Shown here: one piece after another, positions 24,583 to 34,660 of the stretch | Position numbering within the stretch: the first letter of the stretch is position 1 | Layout of the letters: each line of letters begins with the position of its first letter | Source of the DNA: Bacillus sp. BHET2 | GTDB taxonomy: Bacteria; Bacillota; Bacilli; Bacillales; Bacillaceae_B | Length of the DNA: 64,000 nucleotides | NCBI RefSeq assembly: GCF_005938125.1 | Contig: NZ_VCQN01000001.1 | Coordinates: forward strand, 806,001-870,000 | Direction of reading: 5' to 3' | Notes under the pieces: model-generated | What the model was told of the DNA's origin: nothing | Database searches by the model: none | Seen by the model: the letters and a program-made list of their open reading frames with translations, nothing else | Program-made: the position numbers and the translations under genes

Positions 24583-24786
24583 ATGGAATTACGAATAAAT
24601 GGACAGCTGGTTACTGTACCTGACACAACTTTAACGATAAACGATCTCATTTACCATTATAAACTTGAAAATCGAATGATCATTGTCGAACAAAATCAAA
24701 CCATTCTGGAAAAAGAAGAACACGGGAAGACCAAAGTGAAAAATGGAGATACTATTGAACTGGTCCAATTTGTAGGAGGCGGTTAA
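24583..24786 (+). CDS. thiS: thiazole synthesis sulfur carrier ThiS
   Basis: 67-residue ubiquitin-fold protein ending VGGG; the terminal Gly-Gly is adenylated by ThiF and becomes a thiocarboxylate that donates sulfur to ThiG. The [10 protein letters not shown] helix and [17 protein letters not shown] end are typical. It lies four bases after thiO and one base before thiG. Confidence 0.95.
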   Translation: MELRINGQLVTVPDTTLTINDLIYHYKLENRMIIVEQNQTILEKEEHGKTKVKNGDTIELVQFVGGG

Positions 24787-24787
24787 C

Positions 24788-25552
24788 ATGTTGAAAATCG
24801 GAAACTATTCATTCCATTCAAGACTATTGTTGGGAACAGGTAAATATCCAGATTTTGATATCCAAAAAAAAGCGGTTGAGGTATCTGGTGCAGAAATTCT
24901 TACATTCACTGTAAGACGTATGAATATATTCGAGCCCAGTCAACCTAATTTCCTGGAAGAACTGAATCTTGAGAGCTATTCATTATTGCCAAATACAGCT
25001 GGAGCTAAAAATGCTCAAGAGGCGGTACGTTATGCGAAATTGGCAAGAGCTTCGGGGCTTTGTGACATGATTAAAGTGGAAGTGATCGGATGTGATAAAA
25101 CATTACTTCCAGATCCTGTAGAAACATTGAAGGCAACAGAGGAGTTAATAAAAGAAGGGTTTATAGTTCTTCCGTATACGTCGGATGATGTGGTTCTTGC
25201 GAGAAAACTAGAAGAATTGGGTGCTCATGCCATTATGCCAGGTGCATCTCCAATTGGCTCTGGTCAAGGAATCCTTAATCCAGTCAATCTACGTTTTATA
25301 ATTGAGCAGGCCAAGATACCGGTCATTGTCGATGCTGGTATTGGTTCTCCATCCGATGCGGCTTTTGCTATGGAATTGGGAGCGGATGCAGTGTTATTGA
25401 ATACGGCAGTGTCTTCAGCAGGTGATCCCGTTATGATGGCTAACGCCATGAGACTTGCCGTCGAAGGTGGACGATTTGGCTACGAAGCTGGACGAATTCC
25501 AAAGAAACGCTACGCATCTGCCAGTAGCCCGATGGAGGGGATGAGTGTTTGA
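24788..25552 (+). CDS. thiG: thiazole synthase ThiG
   Basis: 254-residue TIM barrel that condenses deoxyxylulose 5-phosphate, dehydroglycine and ThiS thiocarboxylate. The Schiff-base lysine lies in [17 protein letters not shown] (K about 97). Other family marks are [33 protein letters not shown] and [14 protein letters not shown]. The stop codon overlaps the TTG start of thiF (TTGA). Confidence 0.96.
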   Translation: MLKIGNYSFHSRLLLGTGKYPDFDIQKKAVEVSGAEILTFTVRRMNIFEPSQPNFLEELNLESYSLLPNTAGAKNAQEAVRYAKLARASGLCDMIKVEVIGCDKTLLPDPVETLKATEELIKEGFIVLPYTSDDVVLARKLEELGAHAIMPGASPIGSGQGILNPVNLRFIIEQAKIPVIVDAGIGSPSDAAFAMELGADAVLLNTAVSSAGDPVMMANAMRLAVEGGRFGYEAGRIPKKRYASASSPMEGMSV

Positions 25553-26571
25553 CAAAAGATAGATATTCAAGACAAACATTATTTTCTCCAATTGGAACAG
25601 AGGGGCAGCAGAAAATACAAGGTAAACATGTGTTAATCGTCGGCGCAGGGGCACTTGGAACAGGAAACGCTGAAGTTCTGGTTCGCGCTGGTATCGGAAA
25701 GCTGACAATTGTAGATCGTGACTATGTGGAATGGAGTAATCTGCAACGTCAGCAGTTGTATAAAGAAAGTGATGCAAGGGAACGTATCCCCAAAGCAATC
25801 GCAGCGAAAACAAGGCTACACGAGATAAATTCAACAGTCGAAATTAATGCACAAATATGCGACGTAATGGCTGAAGATTTGTTGGAATTGGCGGGTGGGG
25901 TCAATCTTATCCTCGACGCCACAGACAATTTTGATACAAGGATGATGATAAATGATGTATCCCAGAAATATTCTATCCCATGGATCTATGGAGCTTGTGT
26001 AGGGAGCTACGGAATATCATTCACGATTCTTCCAGGTATGACACCATGTCTTCAATGCTTCATAAAGTCTATTCCTCTAGGAGGTTTAACCTGTGACACA
26101 GCCGGAATCATCAGTCCAGCTGTGTCACAAGTGGTGGCCTATCAAACGACCGAAGCATTAAAGATCTTAGTGGACGATCGCGAAGCCCTAAGTCAAAGGG
26201 TCGTTTCGTTCGATTTATGGAGAAATGAGCAAACGTCAATGGATGTTAGGAAGCTGAAACGAGATGGGTGCCTCTCATGTGGAACCCATCGAACATATCC
26301 GAACCTAAGTTATGAGAATCAAACTAAAACAGCTGTTCTTTGTGGAAGGGATTCAGTACAGATACGACCTGCTACCCCAAATGCCATTAAGCTCTTAGAA
26401 ATGGCTCAATCTTTAGAGGGGCAAGGAAAGCAAGTGGATAGGAATCCATATTTGATTTCATTTTGGGTTGACTCTTTCCGGATCGTGCTTTTCCGGGATG
26501 GGCGAGCTATCATTCATGGAACGAAAAATATAAGTGAAGCAAAATCAATTTATCACCGTTATGTAGGTTGA
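25549..26571 (+). CDS. thiF: ThiS adenylyltransferase ThiF (E1-like)
   Basis: 340-residue HesA/MoeB/ThiF protein that adenylates the ThiS C-terminus. [18 protein letters not shown] start, nucleotide-binding [13 protein letters not shown] (about residues 32-44), [22 protein letters not shown] and zinc-binding pairs CLQC and CLSC. B. subtilis ThiF has the same length. Start is TTG in a four-base overlap with thiG. In B. subtilis thiD follows; here only a fragment of thiD remains. Confidence 0.93.
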   Translation: MTKDRYSRQTLFSPIGTEGQQKIQGKHVLIVGAGALGTGNAEVLVRAGIGKLTIVDRDYVEWSNLQRQQLYKESDARERIPKAIAAKTRLHEINSTVEINAQICDVMAEDLLELAGGVNLILDATDNFDTRMMINDVSQKYSIPWIYGACVGSYGISFTILPGMTPCLQCFIKSIPLGGLTCDTAGIISPAVSQVVAYQTTEALKILVDDREALSQRVVSFDLWRNEQTSMDVRKLKRDGCLSCGTHRTYPNLSYENQTKTAVLCGRDSVQIRPATPNAIKLLEMAQSLEGQGKQVDRNPYLISFWVDSFRIVLFRDGRAIIHGTKNISEAKSIYHRYVG

Positions 26572-26589
26572 AATAGGAGTGGATACAAA

Positions 26590-26626
26590 ATGGTTCAAAA
26601 GCATTGACGATTGCAGGCTAAGATCT
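26590..26626 (+). pseudogene. thiD: remnant of the 5' end of thiD
   Basis: Behind ATAGGAGTGG the sequence starts ATG-GTT-CAA (M-V-Q); after one missing base it reads GCA-TTG-ACG-ATT-GCA-GGC (A-L-T-I-A-G), then TAA where TCA (Ser) is expected, then GAT. ALTIAGSD is the conserved N-terminus of ThiD (HMP/HMP-P kinase). Reading frame, ribosome binding site and position after thiF (as in B. subtilis) all fit a deleted thiD. Nothing more of the gene is recognisable before tcyP. Confidence 0.7.
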
Positions 26627-26716
26627 CAGAAACATATCTTGCCTTCCCTCATCATACTATACAGTAGACCCCGGTCTAACTTGTATCATCATCTACGATA
26701 AGAGGGAGGGTATAGA

Positions 26717-28102
26717 ATGAATGTCTGGTTTGTTTTGTTAAATATCTTGGTGTTTCTTGTTCTTATTGGTGTATTACTTTATATGCAAAGAAAAAATGTT
26801 TCGTTTTCTAAGCGGGTGTTTACGGCACTGGGACTCGGGATCCTATTTGGTATCGGATTGCAGTGGATATATGAAGCCGGGGATGAAAATGTTACACAAT
26901 CGATTGAGTGGTTCAACATTATCGGAAGCGGTTATATTAAACTGCTGCAAATGATTGTTATGCCATTAGTGTTTGTCTCGATTCTTTCAGCCTTCACGAA
27001 ATTGACACGCTCTCATAATTTAGGTAAGATCTCAGTGCTTATCATCGGATTGCTTGTCGGAACAACAGCCGTAGCTGCAGCTGTTGGAATCGCTACTACC
27101 GCAGCATTTGACCTGGAAGCCATTCAAATTGATTCAGGAAATGCAGAAGCTGCAAGAGGTGTACAATTAGAGGAAAGAGCAACGGCCCTTGAAGGTCAAA
27201 GTTACCCTCAAAAAATACTGGAACTGTTACCTGCCAATCCATTCCTGGACTTCACAGGACAAAGAGCAACCTCAACGATTGCTGTCGTGATTTTCTCAGC
27301 CTTCATTGGAATCGCTTACTTAGGGGTTCAGCGAAAAGAACCAGAGGCTGCTGAATTCTTCAAGAAGATCGTCGATTCCATTTATGCTGTCATTATGAGA
27401 ATTGTGACTCTTGTCCTAAGGTTGACTCCGTTTGGTGTTCTGGCCATCATGGCTAAAACGGTAGCTCTAAGTAATTTTGATGCCATCATGAAGCTTGGTG
27501 AATTTGTCGCTGCATCTTACATCGCATTACTCATCATGTTTGGCATCCATTTAATCATGCTAGTACTTGCTGGTTTGAACCCGGTCACGTACGTGAAAAA
27601 AGTTCTTCCTGTATTAGCCTTCGCCTTTACGTCAAGGTCCAGTGCTGGAACGTTGCCACTTAACATTCAAACCCAAAAGAATAAACTAGGTGTCTCAGAA
27701 GGAATCGCCAACTTCTCCGGATCTTTCGGATTATCGATTGGACAGAATGGATGTGCAGGGGTATATCCGGCCATGCTTGCGGTTATGATTGCTCCCACGG
27801 TTGGGATTAATCCATTAACTCCTTCCTTTATTTTCACGCTTATCGCCATCGTTGCCATAAGTTCCTTTGGCGTGGCAGGGGTTGGAGGAGGTGCCACATT
27901 TGCAGCCATCCTGGTTTTATCCGCTATGGACTTGCCAGTGGCGTTAGCAGGTCTCTTGATTTCGATCGAACCCTTAATCGACATGGGACGTACAGCGGTT
28001 AATGTGAGCGGTGCCATGACATCCGGAATTATTACAAGTAAAGTAACGGGAGAGTTGAACAGAGACACCTATGATAATGAAATCATTGAAGCGGAAGCAT
28101 AA
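26717..28102 (+). CDS. tcyP: L-cystine symporter TcyP
   Basis: 461-residue dicarboxylate/amino acid:cation symporter family protein with eight or more spans. It is nearly collinear with B. subtilis TcyP: VSFSKRVFTALGLG, YIKLLQMIVMPLVFVSI, AFTSRSSAGTLPLNIQ (hairpin HP1), SIGQNGCAGVYPAML and GVAGVGGGATFA (HP2). It imports cystine as a sulfur source. GAGGGAGGG precedes the ATG, and it has its own terminator, so it is a separate unit between the thiamine and acyl-CoA loci. Confidence 0.93.
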   Translation: MNVWFVLLNILVFLVLIGVLLYMQRKNVSFSKRVFTALGLGILFGIGLQWIYEAGDENVTQSIEWFNIIGSGYIKLLQMIVMPLVFVSILSAFTKLTRSHNLGKISVLIIGLLVGTTAVAAAVGIATTAAFDLEAIQIDSGNAEAARGVQLEERATALEGQSYPQKILELLPANPFLDFTGQRATSTIAVVIFSAFIGIAYLGVQRKEPEAAEFFKKIVDSIYAVIMRIVTLVLRLTPFGVLAIMAKTVALSNFDAIMKLGEFVAASYIALLIMFGIHLIMLVLAGLNPVTYVKKVLPVLAFAFTSRSSAGTLPLNIQTQKNKLGVSEGIANFSGSFGLSIGQNGCAGVYPAMLAVMIAPTVGINPLTPSFIFTLIAIVAISSFGVAGVGGGATFAAILVLSAMDLPVALAGLLISIEPLIDMGRTAVNVSGAMTSGIITSKVTGELNRDTYDNEIIEAEA

Positions 28103-28111
28103 AAGGTGGTG

Positions 28112-28140
28112 CTGGCTCATACTTGTATGAGCCAGTTTTC
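28112..28140 (+). terminator. intrinsic terminator after tcyP
   Basis: CTGGCTCATA-CTTG-TATGAGCCAG, a perfect 10-bp stem followed by TTTTC. Confidence 0.85.
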
Positions 28141-28246
28141 TTTGGGAAAGTTCGTATAAAGACATTGGTTGAATACAAGCATTAAATTGAGTGGATAAGA
28201 AATCACCAGGCCTCTATAGAAAAAATCCATTTTTGAGTAATTTTAA

Positions 28247-28275
28247 TTGAAAATTCTGACTATATTCTTTACTAT
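28247..28275 (+). promoter_or_regulatory. sigma-A promoter of the acyl-CoA cluster
   Basis: TTGAAA (28247-28252) and TACTAT (28270-28275) are 17 bases apart. The predicted start, near 28282, lies just before the palindromic operator. Confidence 0.65.
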
Positions 28276-28284
28276 GGAATTAAC

Positions 28285-28302
28285 ATACCGACCGGTTAGT
28301 AT
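28285..28302 (+). promoter_or_regulatory. TetR-type operator, copy 1
   Basis: ATACCGACCGGTTAGTAT, a near-perfect 18-bp palindrome centred on ACCGGT, immediately downstream of the promoter. A second copy with one change is at 33087-33104. The encoded TetR regulator at 32483 is the likely binder. Confidence 0.75.
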
Positions 28303-28344
28303 CTTTGGTGTGTGTGAAAACTGTAATAAAAAGGAGGAAGAAAC

Positions 28345-29118
28345 GTGCATGTGAATGATTTATTTAATTTATCGGGGAAGGTAGCCATTGTGACTGGAGG
28401 AGGTAGAGGGCTAGGTAAACAAATCGCTATTGGATTTGCAGAAGCTGGGGCTAACATTGTTTTATGTTCGAGAAACGTTGAAGCCTGTGAGGAAGTGAAG
28501 AAGGAATTAGAAGATATAGGTGTCCAATCAATGGCAGTTAAATGTGATGTCACCAATCCAATTGACGTACAGCATGTTGTAGACGAAACCAAAAGGGTGT
28601 TTGGACGAATTGATATCCTAGTTAATAACAGTGGTGCTTCATGGGGTGCCCCTGCCGAAGAAATGCCCTTAGAAGCCTGGAATAAAGTAATAAATGTGAA
28701 TGTGAACGGTACTTTCATTATGTCTCAGTCAGTCGGGAAGCTGATGTTAGAACAAAAGGAAGGGAAAATCATCAACATTGCCTCGGTAGCTGGTCTTCAA
28801 GGAACAGATCCAAGGTATATGGATGCAATCGGTTATAGTACAAGTAAAGCAGCGGTCATCAATTTCACGAAAGATTTAGCGGTCAAATGGGGTCCTCGAG
28901 GAATTCATGTGAATGCGATTGCACCTGGCTTCTTTCCGACAAAAATGTCAAAGGGAATCCTATCTCATGCAGGTGAAGCCATATTAGACGGAACACCATT
29001 AAATCGCTTTGGTACCGAAGATGATTTAAAAGGAGCGGCTCTTTTCCTTGCAGCAAGTGCATCTGATTTTGTCACTGGTGCAGTTATTGTGGTTGACGGT
29101 GGTTCTTCTTCCGTGTAA
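28345..29118 (+). CDS. SDR family oxidoreductase
   Basis: 257-residue classical short-chain dehydrogenase/reductase. Cofactor motif TGGGRGLG (residues about 17-24), NNSG (91-94 region, Ser instead of the usual Ala), catalytic Ser, Tyr and Lys with YSTSK, and the end GAVIVVDGGSSSV. The substrate is probably a hydroxyacyl-CoA or other acyl derivative, given its place at the head of the acyl-CoA cluster. GTG start preceded by AAGGAGGAAG. It is followed by 49 bases before the acyl-CoA dehydrogenase. Confidence 0.85.
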   Translation: MHVNDLFNLSGKVAIVTGGGRGLGKQIAIGFAEAGANIVLCSRNVEACEEVKKELEDIGVQSMAVKCDVTNPIDVQHVVDETKRVFGRIDILVNNSGASWGAPAEEMPLEAWNKVINVNVNGTFIMSQSVGKLMLEQKEGKIINIASVAGLQGTDPRYMDAIGYSTSKAAVINFTKDLAVKWGPRGIHVNAIAPGFFPTKMSKGILSHAGEAILDGTPLNRFGTEDDLKGAALFLAASASDFVTGAVIVVDGGSSSV

Positions 29119-29167
29119 TGAATCAACAAAACATACTATTGAATCAGGCTAAGAAAGGATGGATGAA

Positions 29168-30397
29168 ATGGACTTCTCTTATTCTCCCAAAGTACATGAA
29201 TATCAAAATAGACTTTCTCGTTTCATGGAAGATTATGTATACCCAAATGAACCCCTCTATGAGAAGCAACTCAATCAAATGGAGAACCGCTGGAGTGGGG
29301 TTCCAGGAATCATGGAAGAGTTAAAAAATTTAGCAAAGAGACAAGGATTATGGAACTTATTCCTTCCACAAAGCGACTATGGTGCCGGTTTAAATAATGT
29401 AGAATATGCGCCGCTATGTGAAATAATGGGCAGATCTCTGATTGGACCAGAAGTATTTAATTGTAACGCTCCTGACACAGGCAATATGGAAGTGTTAGAA
29501 AGGTATGGGACACCTTCTCAAAAAGAAAAATATCTAGTCCCCCTCCTAAGTGGTGATATTCGTTCTTGCTTCTCCATGACGGAACCTGATGTGGCTTCAT
29601 CGGATGCAACGAACATAAAGGCAAGCATTGTCAGGGAGGGAGATGAATATATCATCAATGCTACGAAATGGTGGTCCTCCGGTGCAGGCGATCCCAGATG
29701 CCGTTTTTCGATCTTAATGGGCAAAACAGACCCTGGCGCTAACCGTCATGAGCAGCAATCGATGATCCTCGTTCCTCTTGATGCAAAAGGTGTGAAAATT
29801 GAACGTATGCTGCCTGTCTTCGGATACGATCATGCCCCTCATGGGCATGGTGAAATTTCATTTACTAATGTACGAGTTCCATTAGAAAATATGATATGGG
29901 AAGAAGGCAAAGGGTTTGCCATTGCACAAGGACGCCTTGGACCCGGCAGGATTCATCATTGCATGCGCTTGATTGGTGCAGCGGAAAGAGCGCTTGAAGA
30001 TTTATGTAAGCGCGTTCAAAGTCGGAGTACTTTCGGAAAAGTACTGGCCAGTCAAGGAGTGGTGAGAGAATGGATTGCAGACTCAAGGATCGAAATCGAA
30101 CAGGCTCGTCTTTTAACAATGAAAGCGGCCTATATGATGGATACAGTGGGGAATAAAGCTGCAAAGCAGGAAATTGCCATGATCAAAGTTGTTGCTCCTT
30201 CCATGGCTTTGCGTGTGATCGATCGGGCAATTCAGGCTTTTGGAGCAGAAGGGGTATCAAATGATCTCTCGTTGGCAGCTCAATGGGCAAATGCACGCAC
30301 ATTGCGTCTTGCAGATGGACCTGATGAAGTGCATCGTGCTCAACTAGCAAAATTAGAATTGCAAAAATATAAACAACATTCTCCAGTAGAGAACTAG
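29168..30397 (+). CDS. acyl-CoA dehydrogenase, ACAD10/11-like
   Basis: 409-residue FAD acyl-CoA dehydrogenase: N-terminal helical domain, [17 protein letters not shown], the beta-domain [13 protein letters not shown], and C-terminal four-helix domain with RSTFGKVL and [11 protein letters not shown]. The C-terminal LADGPDEVH replaces the usual YEGT-type catalytic segment, a feature I associate with the ACAD10/ACAD11 group, whose human members are fused to an APH-fold kinase. An APH-fold kinase gene occurs at 33561 in this cluster. I prefer the ATG at 29168, since the ATG at 29159 is too near AGAAAGG. Confidence 0.88.
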   Translation: MDFSYSPKVHEYQNRLSRFMEDYVYPNEPLYEKQLNQMENRWSGVPGIMEELKNLAKRQGLWNLFLPQSDYGAGLNNVEYAPLCEIMGRSLIGPEVFNCNAPDTGNMEVLERYGTPSQKEKYLVPLLSGDIRSCFSMTEPDVASSDATNIKASIVREGDEYIINATKWWSSGAGDPRCRFSILMGKTDPGANRHEQQSMILVPLDAKGVKIERMLPVFGYDHAPHGHGEISFTNVRVPLENMIWEEGKGFAIAQGRLGPGRIHHCMRLIGAAERALEDLCKRVQSRSTFGKVLASQGVVREWIADSRIEIEQARLLTMKAAYMMDTVGNKAAKQEIAMIKVVAPSMALRVIDRAIQAFGAEGVSNDLSLAAQWANARTLRLADGPDEVHRAQLAKLELQKYKQHSPVEN

Positions 30398-30429
30398 AAA
30401 GAAGGTGGATGAATGTGAGATTACTAGGA

Positions 30430-30698
<269 letters not shown>

Positions 30699-30742
30699 GA
30701 AATATTCGTATGTGAATAATCTGAAATGGGAGGAATGATTTT

Positions 30743-32341
30743 ATGACGATTAAGCCCTGGCTTACTCATTACCCTGAAACGTTTGAGACTGACATTCCAA
30801 CGATTGATTTTTCTATACCGGAAATGCTTCAACGAACTGCTTCTTTATATCCGGCCCACCCTTGTTTAAGCTTCTATCAAAAGCGCATGACGTATGGTGA
30901 ACTACAAGATGCCGTTACCATGTTTGCTTCATCCCTTCAGAAAGTGGGATTGAAAAAAGGGGACAGAGTATCCATCATGTTGCCTAACTGTCCACATTAT
31001 GTGATTTCTTATTATGGGATCCTTACTTCTGGAGGTATCGTCACCCAGGTGAATCCCATGTCGGTTGCACGGGAATTAATCCATTTACTTAATGACTCCG
31101 GTGCCGAAACAATCGTCGTTTTGGACAGGTTTTTACCGATGATCCAAGACGTACAAAAGGAAACAAAGATCAAGACGATTATCGCCGTAAGCTTTCAAGG
31201 TGAAACCAATAATTCGAATTACTCCTTTGATGAGTTTTTAGAGTTGGGGGACGGTCACGTTTCCAAGGTGCGGGTCGATCCTGAAGATGATGTTGCCGTC
31301 CTACAATATACGGGTGGGACAACGGGTACATCCAAGGGGGTTATGCTTACACATAGCAATATCCTTTCAAACGTCATTCAAAGTTCCCTTTTCTTTAAAA
31401 ACAGTATTGAAACAGGTAAAGAAAGAAGCTTGAGCGTCATTCCGTTCTTTCATGTATTTGGCATGAATTCATGCATGAATTTTTCCATCTATTCTGCAAA
31501 TGAAATGATCCTTCTTCCTCGATTTGAATTGACTGAAGTATTAACAACAATTAAAAACGAAAAGCCAACCCTGTTTCCAGGAGTGCCGACGATGTATGTC
31601 GCCATTACCAATCATCCAGAGGCTGAAGAGTATGGAATTGATTCCATAAAAATTTGTAACAGCGGCAGTGCTCCTATGCCGGTAGAGTTATTGAATCAAT
31701 TCGAGAAGAAAACAGGGGCAAAGATATTAGAAGGCTATGGTTTGTCTGAGACTTCGCCGACGACCCATTGTAACCCCGCCTTTGCAGCAAGAAAGCCTGG
31801 AACGGTAGGTATCGGCTTACCATCTACAGACTACAAAGTAGTTGATTTGGGTACAGGTACGAAGGAAGTCCATTTTGGAGATGTAGGGGAACTGATCATT
31901 AAGGGACCTCAAGTCATGAAAGGTTACTGGAACTTACCGGAAGAAACCACCAACGCATTGAGAAATGGATGGCTATATACAGGAGATATCGCCAGAATGG
32001 ATGAAGAAGGATATGTATCGATCGTGGACCGCAAGAAAGATTTGATCATCGCCTCCGGGTATAATGTGTATCCCCGAGAAATTGAAGAAATCATCTATGA
32101 GCATCCTTGCGTACAGGAAGCTGTTGTCATCGGCGTTCCGGACACCTACCGGGGTGAAACGGTCAAAGCAATAGTTGTACTGAAAACTGGGACAGAGACT
32201 TCAGAGAATGAATTAATCCGTTTTTGTCAGGAGAATATGTCCTCATTCAAAGTGCCGACAATCATCGAATTTCGAGAAACTCTGCCAAAGACAAGTGTAG
32301 GGAAAATATTGAGAAGGGCTTTAAGGGAGAAGGTAAAGTAA
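30743..32341 (+). CDS. acyl-CoA synthetase (AMP-forming)
   Basis: 532-residue ANL-family ligase that activates a carboxylic acid with ATP to an acyl-CoA. P-loop YTGGTTGTSKGVMLTH (near residue 190), GYGLSETSP, YTGDIARMDEEGY, DRKKDLIIASGYNVYPREIE and the adenylation lysine in KTSVGKILRR near the end. It is similar to medium/long-chain ligases of Bacillus (LcfA/YngI type); chain length cannot be read from sequence. GGGAGGAATG precedes the ATG. It presumably provides the entry step for the cluster. Confidence 0.92.
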   Translation: MTIKPWLTHYPETFETDIPTIDFSIPEMLQRTASLYPAHPCLSFYQKRMTYGELQDAVTMFASSLQKVGLKKGDRVSIMLPNCPHYVISYYGILTSGGIVTQVNPMSVARELIHLLNDSGAETIVVLDRFLPMIQDVQKETKIKTIIAVSFQGETNNSNYSFDEFLELGDGHVSKVRVDPEDDVAVLQYTGGTTGTSKGVMLTHSNILSNVIQSSLFFKNSIETGKERSLSVIPFFHVFGMNSCMNFSIYSANEMILLPRFELTEVLTTIKNEKPTLFPGVPTMYVAITNHPEAEEYGIDSIKICNSGSAPMPVELLNQFEKKTGAKILEGYGLSETSPTTHCNPAFAARKPGTVGIGLPSTDYKVVDLGTGTKEVHFGDVGELIIKGPQVMKGYWNLPEETTNALRNGWLYTGDIARMDEEGYVSIVDRKKDLIIASGYNVYPREIEEIIYEHPCVQEAVVIGVPDTYRGETVKAIVVLKTGTETSENELIRFCQENMSSFKVPTIIEFRETLPKTSVGKILRRALREKVK

Positions 32342-32440
32342 GAATGGTTGGTTGTTTGTAGGACTAAAACAAATAGAAAACGGAAGTTACTCTGTTAAAA
32401 GCACCGAAATCAACATGGCTAAAAAAATGGAATAGGTATG

Positions 32441-32449
32441 TGATATAAT
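32441..32449 (+). promoter_or_regulatory. extended -10 promoter of the TetR gene
   Basis: TGATATAAT is a perfect extended -10 (TG-N-TATAAT) 34 bases before the TetR start. No good -35 is seen, as is allowed for this class. Confidence 0.55.
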
Positions 32450-32482
32450 TCAGGTGACTTTTGTAGATTGCGAGGACTTCAT

Positions 32483-33049
32483 ATGAAAGAAAAACTTACA
32501 GAACATGCCGTACGTTTATTTGATGAAAAAGGCTTTACCGTTACCTCTATCCAGGACATCGTAGAATCGATTGGGGTGACGAAAGGGACATTTTATTACT
32601 ATTTTTCAAGCAAAGAAGAGCTGTTAATGGACATTCACATGCGCTATATAGACGGATTATTGGCCAAACAAAATAGAGTTCTTGATGACGAAGGGAAAAG
32701 TTACAGTGAAAAACTCCTTGACATCGTTCATCTTTCTATTGTTGATATCAAAGAACAAGGCGCAAGCGCCAAAGTGTTCTTTAGGGAAATGAGACACCTG
32801 AGTAAGAAAAGCCTGGATCAAATTGAACCAAAGCGGGATATGTACCGATTTAATATCGAAAAACTCTTAAAAGAGGGAAGAAAAAACGGAGAGTTTCGTG
32901 AGGGCTTTGACGCATCGATTGTGGCCTTTGGAATACTTGGCATGATGAACTGGAGCTATCAGTGGTATAAACCAAATGGAGCGAAATCGGATACGGAAAT
33001 AGCAGAAACATTTGTAGATATGGTTTTAACAGGAATTGAATCTAAGTAG
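32483..33049 (+). CDS. TetR/AcrR family transcriptional regulator
   Basis: 188-residue regulator. Residues 1-50 form the TetR helix-turn-helix (LFDEKGFTVTSIQDIVESIG, TKGTFYYYFSSKEELL); the rest is an all-helical ligand domain with LSKKSLDQIEPKRD, like regulators of fatty acid or acyl-CoA degradation genes. Acyl-CoA ligands are the likely inducers. Two matching palindromes (28285-28302, 33087-33104) suggest it represses both the first part of the cluster and the genes after itself. The ATG at 32483 follows GAGGA; the TTG at 32468 lies before that site. Confidence 0.85.
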   Translation: MKEKLTEHAVRLFDEKGFTVTSIQDIVESIGVTKGTFYYYFSSKEELLMDIHMRYIDGLLAKQNRVLDDEGKSYSEKLLDIVHLSIVDIKEQGASAKVFFREMRHLSKKSLDQIEPKRDMYRFNIEKLLKEGRKNGEFREGFDASIVAFGILGMMNWSYQWYKPNGAKSDTEIAETFVDMVLTGIESK

Positions 33050-33086
33050 AGATGGAGTCGAAATCTTCATTTCCTCTCTGATGAAT

Positions 33087-33104
33087 ATACCAACCGGTTA
33101 GTAT
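33087..33104 (+). promoter_or_regulatory. TetR-type operator, copy 2
   Basis: ATACCAACCGGTTAGTAT, one base different from the copy at 28285-28302. It lies between the TetR gene and the thioesterase gene, 24 bases before the ATG at 33128, so it can control the downstream half of the cluster (33128-39300). Confidence 0.75.
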
Positions 33105-33127
33105 TTAATATGAAAGTAGGCGGATCA

Positions 33128-33544
33128 ATGGAAACCATCAAAATAACAAGTAGATTTTGCGAAACCGATGCATTAGGCCACATTAACAATACTACCTATT
33201 TTGTCTATCTAGAAGAAGCACGAATTAAATTCTTTCAAACAATTGGTTTTGAAATGGATGTGAAAGACTGGCGCTTTATTTTAGCGTCAACGAAATGTGA
33301 CTTTGTATCACAAGGATATTTCAATCAAGAACTACGTATTTCTACCTATATTTCAAGGATTGGATCAAAGAGTTTTCAGTTAGAGCATGATATTCTGTGT
33401 GCGGACACTCATCAGTTGATTGCCAAAGGAAACGCAGTGATCGTCTACTTTAATTTCAATGAGCAGAGAAGCGAAGTAATTCCAGACCTGTTAAAAAACC
33501 AATTGAATACGTATCTACGACCGGAAAATACTGAATATTCTTGA
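33128..33544 (+). CDS. hotdog-fold acyl-CoA thioesterase (4HBT/YbgC-like)
   Basis: 138-residue thioesterase with the 4HBT motif FCETDALGHINNTTYFVYLE (residues 9-28; the Asp after ET is the catalytic position) and later NFNEQRSEVIP. It hydrolyses acyl-CoA to free acid and CoA, in such clusters often to avoid CoA trapping. The upstream ATG at 33110 lies next to the operator and has no ribosome binding site; AGTAGGCGGA favours 33128. Confidence 0.82.
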   Translation: METIKITSRFCETDALGHINNTTYFVYLEEARIKFFQTIGFEMDVKDWRFILASTKCDFVSQGYFNQELRISTYISRIGSKSFQLEHDILCADTHQLIAKGNAVIVYFNFNEQRSEVIPDLLKNQLNTYLRPENTEYS

Positions 33545-33560
33545 ATTAAGGAGGTATACA

Positions 33561-34637
33561 ATGACAGAAAGAATAGAGTATGAAACGGTATCGGTTCGAA
33601 AAGGAGAAGAGTTAAATGTATTCCAATTACAGAGCTTCTTGATTGAGCATTTTCCACACCTAGTTCAAGAAGAGCTGACCGTTAAGCAATTTTCTGCAGG
33701 TCACTCCAACCTTACGTATTTATTGAAAATGGGGGAATGGGAAGGTGTACTTAGGCGACCTCCAATTGGTCCCGTCGCTCCGAAGGCTCATGATATGAAA
33801 AGGGAATTCAGGTTCCTTTCAGAGGTCCATCCTCTATTCGGCGTTACTCCAGAACCGTATGTATTCTCTGATCAAGAAGATATTGTCGGGAGCCCATTTT
33901 TTATCATGGAAAGAAAGAAAGGCGAAGTAGTGGATACTTCTTTTCCCCCACATCTTCATGTCACACCTGATGTTTGCAAGAGGATTTCCGATGAAATGGT
34001 ATCAAAATTGGTAGACCTACATGCCATTGATCATACAAATACACATCTTCATGAAATCAGTAGGCCAGAACATTTTATGGAGCGACAAGTTCATGGTTGG
34101 ATCAAACGCTATGATCGGGCAAAAACAACTGATATTCCTGAGGTGGATCACCTGACAAAATGGCTAATAAAAACCGTTCCTACGAATACTGAATCTACTA
34201 TCATTCACTATGATTTCAAATTGAATAATGCCATGTTTTCCTCTGATTTCAAATCAATGGTGGGGTTATTCGATTGGGAGATGGCTACGGTAGGTGACCC
34301 ACTTGCCGATTTAGGTGTGGCCATGGGCTATTGGATCCAACATGATGATCCTGAATTGTTAAAATACGGGCTCGGTAAGCCACCTGTGACGATTATGGAG
34401 GGCTTCTACAGTAGAAGACAATTCATTGATGAATACGCCAAGAAAAGCGGTAGAGACGTAAACCATATTCATTTCTATATATCATTTGCCTATTTCAAAC
34501 TTGCTGTCATTGTTCAACAAATCTATTACCGCTTTAAGATGGGGCAAACCAACGATCCGCGCTTTTCTCAATTTGATCAGTTTGCCAAATCATTGATTAC
34601 CGTTGGAAATCAGGCTGCCTTTGATTTCAAGGAATAA
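33561..34637 (+). CDS. APH-fold phosphotransferase (ACAD10/11 kinase-like)
   Basis: 358-residue kinase-fold protein. The N-lobe contains FSAGHSNLTYLL, the catalytic loop is HYDFKLNN (about residues 213-220) and the metal-binding segment LFDWEMATVGDPLADLG. Unlike antibiotic kinases, this subfamily is linked to acyl-CoA dehydrogenases: in human ACAD10/11 it is fused to one, and LvaA of Pseudomonas phosphorylates 4-hydroxyacyl-CoA. A role in 4-hydroxy acid degradation is inferred from context. AAGGAGG precedes the ATG. Confidence 0.82.
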   Translation: MTERIEYETVSVRKGEELNVFQLQSFLIEHFPHLVQEELTVKQFSAGHSNLTYLLKMGEWEGVLRRPPIGPVAPKAHDMKREFRFLSEVHPLFGVTPEPYVFSDQEDIVGSPFFIMERKKGEVVDTSFPPHLHVTPDVCKRISDEMVSKLVDLHAIDHTNTHLHEISRPEHFMERQVHGWIKRYDRAKTTDIPEVDHLTKWLIKTVPTNTESTIIHYDFKLNNAMFSSDFKSMVGLFDWEMATVGDPLADLGVAMGYWIQHDDPELLKYGLGKPPVTIMEGFYSRRQFIDEYAKKSGRDVNHIHFYISFAYFKLAVIVQQIYYRFKMGQTNDPRFSQFDQFAKSLITVGNQAAFDFKE

Positions 34638-34660
34638 AAAACAAGGAGATGAATAAAACG

